21,438 bases of DNA from Choristocarpus tenellus KU-1152 (Eukaryota; Phaeophyceae): the NCBI GenBank assembly GCA_964200185.2, contig CAXNAD020000344.1:1-21438 (forward strand), read 5' to 3'. Below the pieces are notes generated by a model that was given only the letters and a program-made list of their open reading frames with translations, was not told where the DNA came from and ran no database searches. Positions within the stretch are counted from its first letter, which is position 1; every line of letters begins with the position of its first letter. Positions 12,101 through 17,433 of the stretch are shown piece after piece. The translations under genes were made by a program, and so were the position numbers.

Positions 12101-12410
12101 TCTGTAGGATTTCTTGTCCGAGTCCGCCTTGGTCAAGTCCACGTCCCCCAGCTGCACCTAATCATTTGTGGCGTGGAAAGTAATCAAAGTTCCTATTTCC
12201 CTCTACAAGCCCGTGATACCCTCGGCAGAACCCCAATGGGACTAGGTTTGGCAAGTACAACGTTCTGCAAAGGTAAACTATGCACGAGATAATGGACAAA
12301 CGCAGTGCTCAACAGTCATACTTCAAAAGGGTGGCCCAAAATGAGCGCTCCCAGCGGATGATGATTGGGCGGTACCAGTAGCTTACCGCAGCTGGCGATA
12401 AGTCAGTCAT
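1..12410 (-). CDS. NRDC: Nardilysin-like M16 zinc metallopeptidase, N-terminal half in 12 exons, runs off left edge
   Basis: Coding exons in transcript order: 12410-12387, 12151-12045, 11791-11674, 11273-11187, 10902-10735, 10081-9928, 9555-9162, 8407-8224, 6854-6730, 6388-6253, 5237-4908 and 114-<1. All junctions are GT-AG on the minus strand and the frame stays open for about 647 codons. Zinc site: HYLEH at residues 116-120, and Glu 197, exactly 77 residues after the second His, which fits the HxxEH(X)76E rule of the insulysin family. Nardilysin-like stretches include GVGSFSDPD, KYPDENEYDSF, HGGSTNAYTECE, ISPLM, HPFSKFCWG, GHEGKGSI, TEPVEYVEQL and SLPQPNLFIP. Nardilysin is a peptidase that cleaves at dibasic sites. 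Compared with insulysin, an acidic exon before HxxEH argues for nardilysin. Odd: a second acidic insertion at residues about 536-575. Exon 1 is inferred only from a start codon, an upstream in-frame stop and a good donor. The C-terminal half lies outside the window, so overall integrity is unknown. Confidence 0.9.
188..208. repeat. (TA)n microsatellite
   Basis: About ten TA dinucleotides in intron 11 of the nardilysin-like gene. Just to its right, at about 239-309, two to three imperfect copies of a block containing ATTAAATAATA follow. Confidence 0.85.
322..1007. mobile_element. Inverted-repeat element between 30-bp direct repeats
   Basis: A 30-bp sequence starting CTATGCAAAAGAGAGC occurs perfectly at 322-351 and 978-1007. 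Between them two 79-bp arms (501-579 and 765-843) are inverted copies with only four differences, around a 185-bp centre. The interior is richer in G+C than the surroundings. A plus-strand open frame at 554-928 crosses it. Its segment GRAAWLELEQIYGGRAA faintly resembles Copia-type Gag spacing, but this is too weak to name a family. It could be a foldback element or the remains of a retroelement. Confidence 0.55.
458..507. repeat. 11-bp minisatellite (ATCCTAACAAG)
   Basis: About four and a half tandem copies of an 11-bp unit that run straight into the left arm of the inverted repeat. The final GATCCT is shared between the array and the arm. Confidence 0.85.
1094..1253 (-). repeat. 41-bp minisatellite with tRNA-like A and B boxes
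   Basis: Three and a half copies of a 41-bp unit start near 1113. On the minus strand each unit holds TTGACTGAGTGG, an A-box-like sequence. At the array's end (minus-strand reading of 1100-1110) is GGTTCGAATCT, which fits the polymerase III B box and the tRNA T-arm. The A box in the second unit is about 50-60 bases before the B box, the usual tRNA spacing. A tRNA-derived SINE head is likely. An intact tRNA is not supported. Confidence 0.5.
1756..1968. repeat. 35-bp minisatellite, about six copies
   Basis: Tandem units of 35 bp beginning ACAATATCAAACTACACACT, followed by AGGTAGTAATAT, with a few point differences between copies. Non-coding, inside intron 11. Confidence 0.9.
3055..3442. repeat. 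19-bp minisatellite, about 20 copies
   Basis: Long array of a 19-bp unit close to TTATACACTAATCATTCAC. Variants (ACTTACCATT, CATTTATTTA) are mixed along the array, which suggests repeated unequal exchange. Intronic. Confidence 0.9.
4264..4395. repeat. AT-rich tandem repeat (TTAACAATATATTAGTA type)
   Basis: About four imperfect copies of a unit of roughly 30-40 bp containing AACAATATATTAGTAATAG and TATACATACATA. The open frames seen on both strands here, rich in Ile and Tyr, come from the repeat. Confidence 0.7.
4811..4838. repeat. (TATG)n microsatellite
   Basis: Imperfect TATG/TATA tetranucleotide run in intron 11, close to the donor of the poly-Glu exon. Confidence 0.8.
4908..5237 (-). CDS. 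NRDC: Nardilysin-like exon 11 with poly-Glu insertion
   Basis: 110 codons from TCTACAG|GGG to GTGAG|GTGGGG, phase 0. It opens GILLKFTPEAARYDVQSSLF (family 'LxxLxPxxxRVDVxSxxF') and closes KEQRFGVCFWKDSVPSE (family 'KExWFGTxYxxEDI'). Between them lies an extra acidic region of about 40 residues, with EEE, DDEDKDEDE and an 11-Glu run encoded by GAA/GAG triplets at 5010-5042. Beyond the donor the frame stays open to a stop at 4869-4871. Splicing at 4908 is preferred because the next conserved block is found at 114-1 in the right phase. Confidence 0.85.
5238..6252 (-). other. Nardilysin-like intron 10
   Basis: About 1 kb between conserved exons. It holds a plus-strand open frame at 5581-5775 (see findings) and an opposite one at 5352-5567, neither with a recognised family. 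Otherwise AT-rich sequence without clear structure. Confidence 0.6.
6253..6388 (-). CDS. NRDC: Nardilysin-like exon 10
   Basis: Acceptor AATCAG|T gives FQEETEPVEYVEQLAERM, matching the nardilysin segment 'YQEQTDPVEYVENMCENM', then LSRYADQHILRGPYLMEDWD. Donor CAG|GTGACT is in phase 0. A competing acceptor 6 bp downstream (TTTTCAG) would break the frame. Confidence 0.93.
6434..6468. repeat. 12-bp tandem repeat (TATAAATATGAA)
   Basis: About three copies of a 12-bp AT-rich unit in the intron between nardilysin-like exons 9 and 10. Confidence 0.8.
6627..6716. repeat. 17-bp minisatellite (CAATGTGATCTACAAAA)
   Basis: Five copies with point differences, ending just before the donor of exon 9 at 6729. 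The array sits within 15 bp of a splice site. Confidence 0.85.
6730..6854 (-). CDS. NRDC: Nardilysin-like exon 9
   Basis: Phase-0 start after TTGCCAG|ACT. It reads TGVRHWLDIVEAMYCYIAML and then REGPQEWVFNEIRDVSDILY, matching the helical 'EGYEHFxEVxxTVFQYLxMLxxxGP' and 'FEEIxxIEDNEF' segments. The donor CG|GTGCGC is less typical but is the only one that keeps phase with the next exon. Confidence 0.92.
6871..6925. repeat. 13-bp tandem repeat (AAATAATGAAATT)
   Basis: Four copies, starting 17 bp from the acceptor of exon 9. Together with the array at 6627-6716, minisatellites flank this exon on both sides. Confidence 0.85.
7672..7726. repeat. 12-bp minisatellite (AACCTATCAATA)
   Basis: Four to five copies of a 12-bp unit with one variant (AAACTATCAATA), intronic. 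Confidence 0.9.
8224..8407 (-). CDS. NRDC: Nardilysin-like exon 8, GHEGKGSI block
   Basis: From CCACAG|T to AAG|GTAAGG. The frame reads LYKAKPCEYLGHLIGHEGKG and continues into SIFSLLRERRWATGISAG. GHEGKGS is a hallmark of the second M16 domain in insulysin/nardilysin and is part of the site that binds the substrate N-terminus. It then continues to FNLTK. Confidence 0.95.
8408..9161 (-). other. Nardilysin-like intron 7
   Basis: About 750 bp with an (AAT)n microsatellite at 8744-8789 and a CCCTAA dimer at 8494-8507. A plus-strand frame starting at 8735 begins inside the microsatellite and looks spurious. Confidence 0.65.
8744..8789. repeat. (AAT)n microsatellite
   Basis: Trinucleotide run interrupted once by AACAAC. 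Confidence 0.9.
9162..9555 (-). CDS. NRDC: Nardilysin-like exon 7, end of first M16 domain
   Basis: The largest exon, 394 bp, from CATGCAG|GA to CTCAG|GTAGGT. HPFSKFCWGSKASLKDEP opens it, followed by LHYKAPAMHLVVLG (the edge strand that follows the active site in the family), a glycine/serine-rich loop, then VFRVQPVKDIHDLHITWQL matching 'YRVVPIRKIHALTITWALP'. Incoming phase 1 and outgoing phase 2 agree with the neighbours. Confidence 0.95.
9556..9927 (-). other. Nardilysin-like intron 6
   Basis: 372 bp between the SKPG and HPF blocks. I see no further structure in it. Confidence 0.7.
9928..10081 (-). CDS. NRDC: Nardilysin-like exon 6, third zinc ligand
   Basis: Starts ALDIFAQVFISPLM after acceptor CAAAAG|GCC and ends at AAGCCTG|GTGAGG in phase 1. 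The Glu in IESEF is 77 residues after the last His of HYLEH and is the expected third zinc ligand. It finishes with SKPG, which joins HPF in the next exon to rebuild the family's 'xRPGHPxxKFxWG' motif. Confidence 0.93.
10082..10734 (-). other. Nardilysin-like intron 5
   Basis: 653 bp between the HxxEH exon and the exon with the third zinc ligand. Plus-strand open frames here (10371-10586) show no family features. Confidence 0.7.
10735..10902 (-). CDS. NRDC: Nardilysin-like exon 5, zinc-binding HxxEH
   Basis: Fifty-six codons in phase 0, from acceptor CAACAG|GGC to donor AAG|GTGTGG. It starts GLGHYLEHMLFMGSEKYPDE: the two His bind zinc and the Glu is the general base in this inverted-motif family. 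It continues through HGGSTNAYTECE and LYHFDI. 'HGGS-x-NA-x-T-x-CE' is closer to nardilysin than to insulysin ('HAGSSNAFTS'). Reading continues past the donor into a stop, but splicing there restores the conserved next block. Confidence 0.95.
11187..11273 (-). CDS. NRDC: Nardilysin-like exon 4 (GVGSFSDPD block)
   Basis: Twenty-nine codons, phase 0 at both ends, from acceptor TTCGAG|AAG to donor CAG|GTATGA. It encodes the strand before the active-site helix, with AAAAMVVGVGSFSDPD matching the family's 'AAALxVGVGSFxDP' segment. A decayed tandem copy of its 5' part lies 127 bp upstream in the preceding intron (see the repeat at 11364-11447). The acceptor is weak and could shift by a few codons. 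Confidence 0.85.
11364..11447 (-). pseudogene. Decayed tandem copy of the start of nardilysin-like exon 4
   Basis: On the minus strand this stretch matches 11237-11320 at a constant offset of 127 bp: shared pieces include TTGTACTTGA-CCATACT and GAGCCAGAG. By eye about 70% of bases agree. The acceptor and first codons of exon 4 are covered. In this copy they read CAAATAAGGTGTAAG, with an in-frame stop, so it cannot serve as an exon. Confidence 0.65.
11674..11791 (-). CDS. NRDC: Nardilysin-like exon 3, acidic domain
   Basis: Residues about 45-83, dominated by Asp, Glu and Ser: a GSSE four-residue repeat (three copies, from a 12-bp DNA repeat at about 11740-11775), then an Asp/Glu run (EDDDHDYDDADEED). 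Its place between the first conserved block and the zinc motif is that of the nardilysin acidic domain, though it is shorter than in mammalian nardilysin. In known nardilysins this domain affects substrate and partner binding. Donor GAG|GTACAT is in phase 0. The acceptor GGAG|C is chosen by phase and is weak. Confidence 0.75.
12045..12151 (-). CDS. NRDC: Nardilysin-like exon 2, first conserved block
   Basis: Residues about 9-43. It contains the family's first recognisable block, ADSDKKSYRLIRLRNGLRAL, which corresponds to the 'YR-x-I-x-L-x-NGL-x-ALL' segment opening the first M16 domain. An in-frame TAG lies just upstream, so the exon must start at an acceptor: GTGCAG|CTG is preferred, with ATTAG|GTG six bases upstream as the alternative. 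It ends at AG|GTACTC in phase 2. Confidence 0.85.
12387..12410 (-). CDS. NRDC: Nardilysin-like gene, proposed first coding exon
   Basis: Eight codons reading MTDLSPAA. The start codon is complementary to 12408-12410 and a TGA stop sits in the same frame three codons upstream, so translation cannot begin further out without another exon. The exon ends at the strong donor GCG|GTAAGC in phase 0, which fits the phase-0 acceptor at 12152. The N-terminus of this family is poorly conserved, so there is no sequence match to confirm it. A different upstream exon is possible. Confidence 0.5.
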
Positions 12411-12659
12411 GTGTATTCAAATGTGGACAAAGCCTTTTTATCCCTCAACCCTTTGATCCATCATTTGGGAACATCTTCGTGAAATCTTTCGTTGAGAGGA
12501 GGCGTTTTCTCCTTCTACTCTCAGCTATTCGCTACAATACTAAGATTTACAACGTAGTACTAATCTAAATACTTTCCCCTATTACAAGTTGGAGAACCTT
12601 CTGCCGTGTATGCTGTGATCCTTCTGAGAGAAGGGTGATCCTTCTGAGAGAAGGAAGGC
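12411..12659. promoter_or_regulatory. 249-bp spacer between divergent start codons, probable shared promoter
   Basis: Lies between the proposed start of the nardilysin-like gene (12410, minus) and the start of the seven-transmembrane gene (12660, plus). It must hold both 5' untranslated regions and the core promoters if both start codons are right. I see no clear TATA box at a fixed distance. The notable element is the 20-bp duplication directly before the plus-strand start. Confidence 0.5.
12615..12654. repeat. Perfect 20-bp tandem duplication (GTGATCCTTCTGAGAGAAGG)
   Basis: Two identical adjacent copies, ending five bases before the plus-strand start codon at 12660. Each contains a small palindrome (CCTTCTGAGAGAAGG). 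It may lie in the 5' untranslated region or act as a paired factor site. Confidence 0.95.
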
Positions 12660-12846
12660 ATGGAGATGGTGGATAGAGATATTGACCTTTGGGGTTTGGC
12701 ATTGAACGTGATATATCTTTTTCTGGTTTGCGTGAGGATCCTACCCTTCTTCAAGGATGAGTCACTTGTAGAACGGTCATTAGAAAATAACCGCATCAAG
12801 CTGGCCTTCCACTTGTCTCTCGCGGTATCTGCTATGCTCGAAATAG
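12660..12846 (+). CDS. 7TM gene exon 1 (TM1-TM2)
   Basis: Starts at ATG 12660; an in-frame TGA lies 15 bases upstream. Reads 62 codons with one span at residues about 11-27 and TM2 at about 46-62, ending EI before donor ATAG|GTCAGTG in phase 1. Joining to 12994 continues TM2 without a break and skips the stop that follows GQ. Confidence 0.75.
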
Positions 12847-15800
12847 GTCAGTGAGTTCACAAAAGACAATGCCGTGCAATGTTGAAGCCATGTACCGTTC
12901 TATTTATTGACCAACGAGGTACAATCGACATACCCCATTGCAAACCCCACAAACCCCATCCCTCCGGTCTCTCTTTTACCACATTCTCTGCAGTAAACTA
13001 CGCGTTGGCAGTGGTCCTGGACGGGGTGACACTGGCAAGTTTCGCGTGTCACATAATATCCCTGTGGATGAGTCTAGTCGCATTTAGCTTAGTGATCGTC
13101 CTTTGGTCGAACACTCTCAACCCCCCAAGGTGTGGTTTGTCCTCTGAAGAATAACTCCGTTCTGTCCCCCGTCTCCCCCGGCAGACGTCCAAATTGATTC
13201 TGGCTAGTCTTGTGAGAGCCTCCGTGTGCCTTCGTCCCATTAGAGAGTTGTGACTTTGTGTTCAGTCTATATAGTGGTTTTAGTACGCATCGTTTCCTAC
13301 TCTTCTGTCAATACTCGCGGTTGCCATCTTAAGTCCTTAACCCTCGTCAGAGCACCCTTGTATCCAATTCCCTAACTCCGATTAGTCTCAAAATCATAGC
13401 TTGCTTGTTCGCAAAGCCCCCACCTTCATTACGTCAAGGGTCCTGGTCCCCATACACTCCAAACTAGGCGTGTTTTTGAAAATTCATCTGGCGATACTCA
13501 TCAAGATACCAGCAAACAGCTTTGGGGCAGCAGCCTAAGGTTTGACCTGTTCCTGCCAACCGGCCTTGTTTTTCTTGCATTCTAATGTATGTTAAGGGGA
13601 GTGTACAGCTGTCCTCTTGGTGTTTTTGTGGTGCTGAAAATTTTCACACGTTACACGTTACATAAAGAGTTCGTTGGCAAGGGTAATATACTCTCAAGAG
13701 ACTGTTTCTCTAATTGACCCAATCATAAAGGAAACACTTCAAAGGACTTGAGAGCAATGAGTTTCAGATACTATCCAGAGTGTATATTCATGTTGTTCGA
13801 AGGTTGTGTGTTTGATTTGGTATGATATTTTCTTATCTTGCTCCTCTGACATTGTTGCTGGCATGGTGCTGATCCCTTGCCGTCCTTGTTGGGTGAAACA
13901 AGGACTGGTCTGAGGTAAGTAGTATGTGTAATGCTACTTAGTAGACACAGCAGCATTGAAGACCATTCGTGGTGTTGATGGTCTCCATTATTAACACCCA
14001 CGAGTTTTGTGGGAGAGTAAAATGCTGTTTGTGTTGATCTTAGTCATCCTCTTGACTTTGAAGTGCACTTTACCAATATATTTATAAGATTGCTGTGTTC
14101 TGGTTCAAGTCTTGAACAGGAAGAAAAAACCTTGGATAGGGATTCCTACCCTCTCCACATGTGTTGTGCTAGTTACGTACCTTATACATGTGCTGTGGTG
14201 CGGATTGTGTTGCTGTCATCCCTCAATCCCACTTTGCCCGCCCCTCTCCTGTAGTGCTGAAGTTTGTATTTCGTTTTGCTTCCATTCTCCTACCTCTTCC
14301 TTTTTGTTTGACTCTAGTGTTTTTGCTTCTCACCACTAGTAACAAATGTTGGATTATTTCCTAACCTTGGACTGTATAATAAAATCTTCGTACCTATAGT
14401 ATCTACTACTAGTGCCGTGCAAACCTTGGGACATGGAAAGCTCATACCCTGTGCTTGACCTAATTTGCCACCTCTGCCCAGTTTGTCCCCTACGGCATTA
14501 TTTGTGGGGGCTGTGGATGTGATTGTTCTGGTCAGCACTGTTACTTTGCTCACAACATGGAGATTTCCTTCTGCCTACTCCAGACCGTACCTGATCTTGG
14601 TGGTGACGTACAGGTGATGTTACTTCACACATGGATGGGGCAGGTAGGGGGGGAGGGGGGGACTTTACAGTTTAGAGGTTGGTTTTACTGGTCAATGGAG
14701 AGGGTAGCCATTAAGGCCCTTGCCTGGTCACACTTCTCTCTTTTTCTGGCATTAGAAGCATATATATACATGGTATGTGAGATACAAAATTATGGGATGG
14801 AATAAATGAGATGGGAGGTCCAGAAGTGAACAGCTTCAACAGCTTTAGCTACAGTTGGGTGGTGTGCTGCATAATGCTCTATAATTCTGGGAGAGGTTGC
14901 TGCTGAGCATCTTCAAAGGTGGGACAGTTTAGCTTGAGTGTGAAATTACTTCTTCGAAGTAGATATTTGGTCAACTGGTTTGGGTGTGTTATAATTATAA
15001 TTTTTACTGCTAAGAGTGAAGTATGTAAGGTAGAGGTCTTGTTCCTTCTACCCTTGACCACACCCCATAGCAATACCATATTTTCCTCTGTCCCTCTATC
15101 TTGCAGCAATTTCACATTTATACTATTTTTCACCAGGTAAGCCAGTTATCATATCCCCTGTCAACCATATGGCCACAGGCCACTCAGTGGCTCAGCCATG
15201 TTGAAGGAGTTGGTGATCATAGACTTACCATACTTGTCATGTTTGAACTTATTTGTACCTGGCTATGTTAGAACAGTTTGCCAATGGCTGGTTGGGTAAT
15301 ATACAACTGACACTTAAACCAGCCACATCAAATCACATCGTACAGATCCATTGACCAAAATAATAAATGACAAACATTAGATAATACTACAGTTTGATCT
15401 ACTGTCAAACAAATTCCAGTCAGTGATGATTAGAACAGTAGAAGGAGTATTGTTGACTATGTCTGCCAAACGAAGCATGCATATAAGATAACATTACAAT
15501 TTTCAAACAAAGAATGACCCTTGATGAATAAAAATATGTATTAAGGACAGTAGAAAGAGGAATGTTTTTGTAGGGCAAAGTGAAGCATTTTAATTGGTGG
15601 GGGAACAGCATTTTGAGAACGCAAAGGAGTACCTTTTTTTTGTGGATGGTTTATACTTGCAAGGATATGGATGGACCCTCTGATATATTTCATCTGTTGC
15701 CTCTGTCAATTCTGACTGCTTGGTATGTTTTCATACCCTAGATTGCTCTTTCACATGGAGTGGCCAAACAAATTGAACCAGTCTGGTCTGTTTGAGTTAA

Positions 15801-17433
15801 ATTGGTCCAGGAATAGACCTGCCTGACCTGTGGGCTGGACTAATACAGCATGTACTAGACATGGTCTGAACATGTCAAAAAAGATTTGACGAGTCAATGC
15901 ACATGGACCGGGACATGTCAGAAGATTGTGGAACTGGTCCACCCCATGGATGGGACCTTTTTAGTTTGCAGGCCTGGTGAAAAACTCTTATTTATACTGT
16001 CCTGCAGTAGACTGGGTTGTCTTCAAGGTATTTTTTGACAGGAATGGACATGTTGGTTGATTGATCTTTCCATGCTCCCTGTTACCACATTTAGAGCCGG
16101 ACTTGCCACCCAATTGTTTCAATGGCTCCAGGTCACATTTCCTGTCCATCCTGCCTTACCTGTGGTGCTTGTTCTCTGTTTTCTGTTGCCCCTCTCTCTG
16201 TTGCCTCTCTCCCAATGGCACTGTGCGGCACTGGCAGTGTGACCCTCTTTTTGCTTGCTTACTGGCTTGTTGTCTACGGACTACGCCTGCAGAGGAGGGT
16301 TGTGAGCCACCCGAGGTAGATCACGCTGCGTCCATCATTTTTTGGTACATTCCCTTGTTTCGCTTGGTGTAGAAACTTCACAGCAACAAAGTGTTGCACT
16401 GGATCAGTATCCTCGGCTTCAATTTTCAAAGAGCATCAGTATGACCGCTTGCTTAGAGGTGGGAGGTGGCACATTTCCTCTTGTGTTGATGCCTAAGAAT
16501 ATTACTCACAACTACCTGCGCCCCTATCTGCCAGGTGGGAACCCTTGGACCGTAGGCAGAGAGTGAAGATTCTATGCCGAATCAATGGTGTGTTGGTAGT
16601 TTGTGCGGCATGTTTCCTGCTGCGTATTGCAGTTCTGTCATCGGCGTTTTTTTTGTGGTCACGACAAAGGTGGGTACTTCATCTTTCAAAGACAACCTTT
16701 AACATCAATAATTCCATGCTCAGCTTTCCTGACACTATGTTAAACCACTGCCAAACCACAAGAGAACAAAACCTGTGAGAGAGTGCAGCTTCCTAGAGAG
16801 CTTCCCTGCAGAATCCTAAGTTGTGTGCATTAATAGTATCTACTGCAAAATGTCCGCACAATTTATATTGATGCTAATGCTGATGCTGATGGTAGTACTA
16901 TGCTTCTCAGTAAGTCTCTTGGTACAGGATCAGCAGAACGGTGTCATAATGTTAGAACCTCAGACAGCAGACCCCTCTTCTCACCACTAATCTCTCCTGG
17001 TCCGTATTGGGTATACCATTTAAACACACCCAGGGCATTGAACACGAACCACCTCCTCTTTGAAGTACTTGCACGGTGGATTCCAGGCCTGGTACCTGGA
17101 GGGGCACTACTGTATATTATGCGCAAGACAGGGAGAGACGGGGGGGGGCAGGCATCCCAATCAATGAGGTAAGCTGTGTCTTGTGAGTTACTTTTATGTT
17201 TCCACTTTAGGCCTGGGACTATCCTGATAGATGTTGAGAGGTACTACAAACCAGCACCGACTTTGTTCATTCCTTGCTCCTTGTGTGTTGGGTTCAGCCA
17301 TCCCACTGCTCATCACTTCACCTCCTTGCTTGAATATTGTGCTGGACCTGCCTTGACGTCACTCAGCAATGAAGCCTTTTCACTCCTATTTGCTGTAGTG
17401 ACAGATAAGGTGGTACAGGTGTACAATCCATAG
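12660..17433 (+). CDS. THH1/TOM1/TOM3-GPR137-type seven-transmembrane protein, multi-exon
   Basis: Proposed exons: 12660-12846, 12994-13129, (14120-14197), 14482-14613, 15107-15136, 16238-16315, 16535-16669, 17034-17168 and a terminal exon from 17211. After the phase-1 first intron every junction is phase 2. Seven hydrophobic segments follow the family's order and loops: a first span and basic loop, IKLAFHLSLAVSAMLEI (TM2), ASFACHIISLWMSLVAFSLV (TM3), a TM4 exon, FILFF|VTLFLLAYWLVVYGL with basic RLQRR (TM5), INGVLVVCAACFLLRIAVLS (TM6, family 'CFLIR') and LLFEVLARWIPGLVPGGALL with YIMRK (TM7, family 'EVLPSALVLFILRK'). Known relatives are plant tonoplast proteins (TOM1/TOM3) and the animal lysosomal GPR137 proteins, so an endolysosomal or vacuolar membrane location is likely. 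Uncertain: which exon supplies TM4, and where the C-terminus ends. Confidence 0.75.
12994..13129 (+). CDS. 7TM gene exon 2 (end of TM2, TM3)
   Basis: Excellent acceptor: a long pyrimidine tract ending TTCTCTGCAG. It reads NYALAVVLDG, then TM3 ASFACHIISLWMSLVAFSLV with IVLW, matching TOM1 'CWVLLDLPGLLFFSAYTLLVLFW'. Donor AAG|GTGTGG, phase 2. Reading through instead reaches a stop at 13152. Confidence 0.8.
13130..14481 (+). other. 7TM gene intron 2
   Basis: About 1.35 kb if the optional exon at 14120 is skipped. No other gene seen. The left part is CpG-rich like the promoter region. Confidence 0.5.
14120..14197 (+). CDS. 7TM gene, optional exon 3 (candidate TM4)
   Basis: Reads KKKPWIGIPTLSTCVVLVTY and then LIHVL: basic residues followed by a membrane span, as at the start of TM4 in TOM1 ('TDKLRITYISVNVAVYL'). 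Phase 2 at both ends (AACAG|G and TG|GTGCGG). Against it: no pyrimidine tract before the acceptor, and a weak donor. Confidence 0.35.
14482..14613 (+). CDS. 7TM gene exon 4 (candidate TM4)
   Basis: Acceptor CTCTGCCCAG|T and donor TACAG|GTGATG are both good, phase 2 in and out, 43 full codons. ALFVGAVDVIVLVSTVTLL is a clear membrane span, followed by a loop of about 15-20 residues before TM5. Splicing exon 2 directly to this exon gives exactly seven spans. Confidence 0.5.
14614..15106 (+). other. 7TM gene intron with G-rich run
   Basis: About 490 bp. It has several G runs at 14637-14661 (a possible quadruplex). A phase-0 open segment ending at donor ATACATG|GTATGTGAG near 14775 cannot join the phase-2 chain. 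Confidence 0.5.
15107..15136 (+). CDS. 7TM gene microexon 5 (start of TM5)
   Basis: Thirty bases with a textbook acceptor (pyrimidine tract then TTGCAG) and donor (CACCAG|GTAAGCC). In phase 2 it reads NFTFILFFT, which joins VTLFLLAYWLVVYG in the next exon to make a TM5 of the right length. In the other two phases it does not fit the chain. Confidence 0.65.
15137..16237 (+). other. 7TM gene intron, 1.1 kb
   Basis: No coding block recognised. It contains a GGTCC/CATGT-rich, partly self-complementary stretch at 15751-15960. Confidence 0.5.
16238..16315 (+). CDS. 7TM gene exon 6 (TM5, basic loop)
   Basis: Acceptor after a long pyrimidine tract (ACTGGCAG|T), donor CCGAG|GTAGAT. VTLFLLAYWLVVYGLRLQRR matches TOM1 'FIAALGFLLYGGRLFFMLRR'. 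Phase 2 both ends. Confidence 0.8.
16535..16669 (+). CDS. 7TM gene exon 7 (TM6)
   Basis: Acceptor TATCTGCCAG|G with a pyrimidine tract, donor CAAAG|GTGGGT. It reads WEPLDRRQRVKILCRINGVL, then VVCAACFLLRIAVLSSAFF. The basic loop followed by 'C-x-x-CFLLR' is the clearest match to the TOM1/TOM3 family ('TAICFTCFLIRCVVVAVSAF'). Confidence 0.85.
16670..17033 (+). other. 7TM gene intron between TM6 and TM7
   Basis: 364 bp. Pyrimidine-rich near its 3' end, with a branch-site-like CACTAATC at 16984-16991. No other structure seen. Confidence 0.6.
17034..17168 (+). CDS. 7TM gene exon 8 (TM7)
   Basis: Acceptor ACACCCAG|G, donor AATGAG|GTAAGC, phase 2 both ends. LLFEVLARWIPGLVPGGALL and YIMRK match the last span of the family. 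A nine-G run at 17140-17148 encodes three Gly just after the span. Without splicing the frame stops two codons later. Confidence 0.8.
17211..17433 (+). CDS. 7TM gene terminal exon (or 30-bp exon 17211-17240)
   Basis: Acceptor TTCCACTTTAG|G is strong and in phase. Read through to the stop at 17431 it adds a 74-residue tail starting PGTILIDVERYYKPAPTLF. An internal phase-2 donor, GAGAG|GTACTA at 17240, would make a 30-bp exon that joins 18254-18428. The longer form overlaps a sequence repeated at 20.7-21.0 kb, which raises doubt about it. Confidence 0.5.

Noticed and set aside
14640-14775. Hydrophobic open segment ending at a good donor (ATACATG|GTATGTGAG)
   Set aside because: It is phase 0, while all neighbouring exons of the 7TM gene need phase 2. 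Including it would break the frame.
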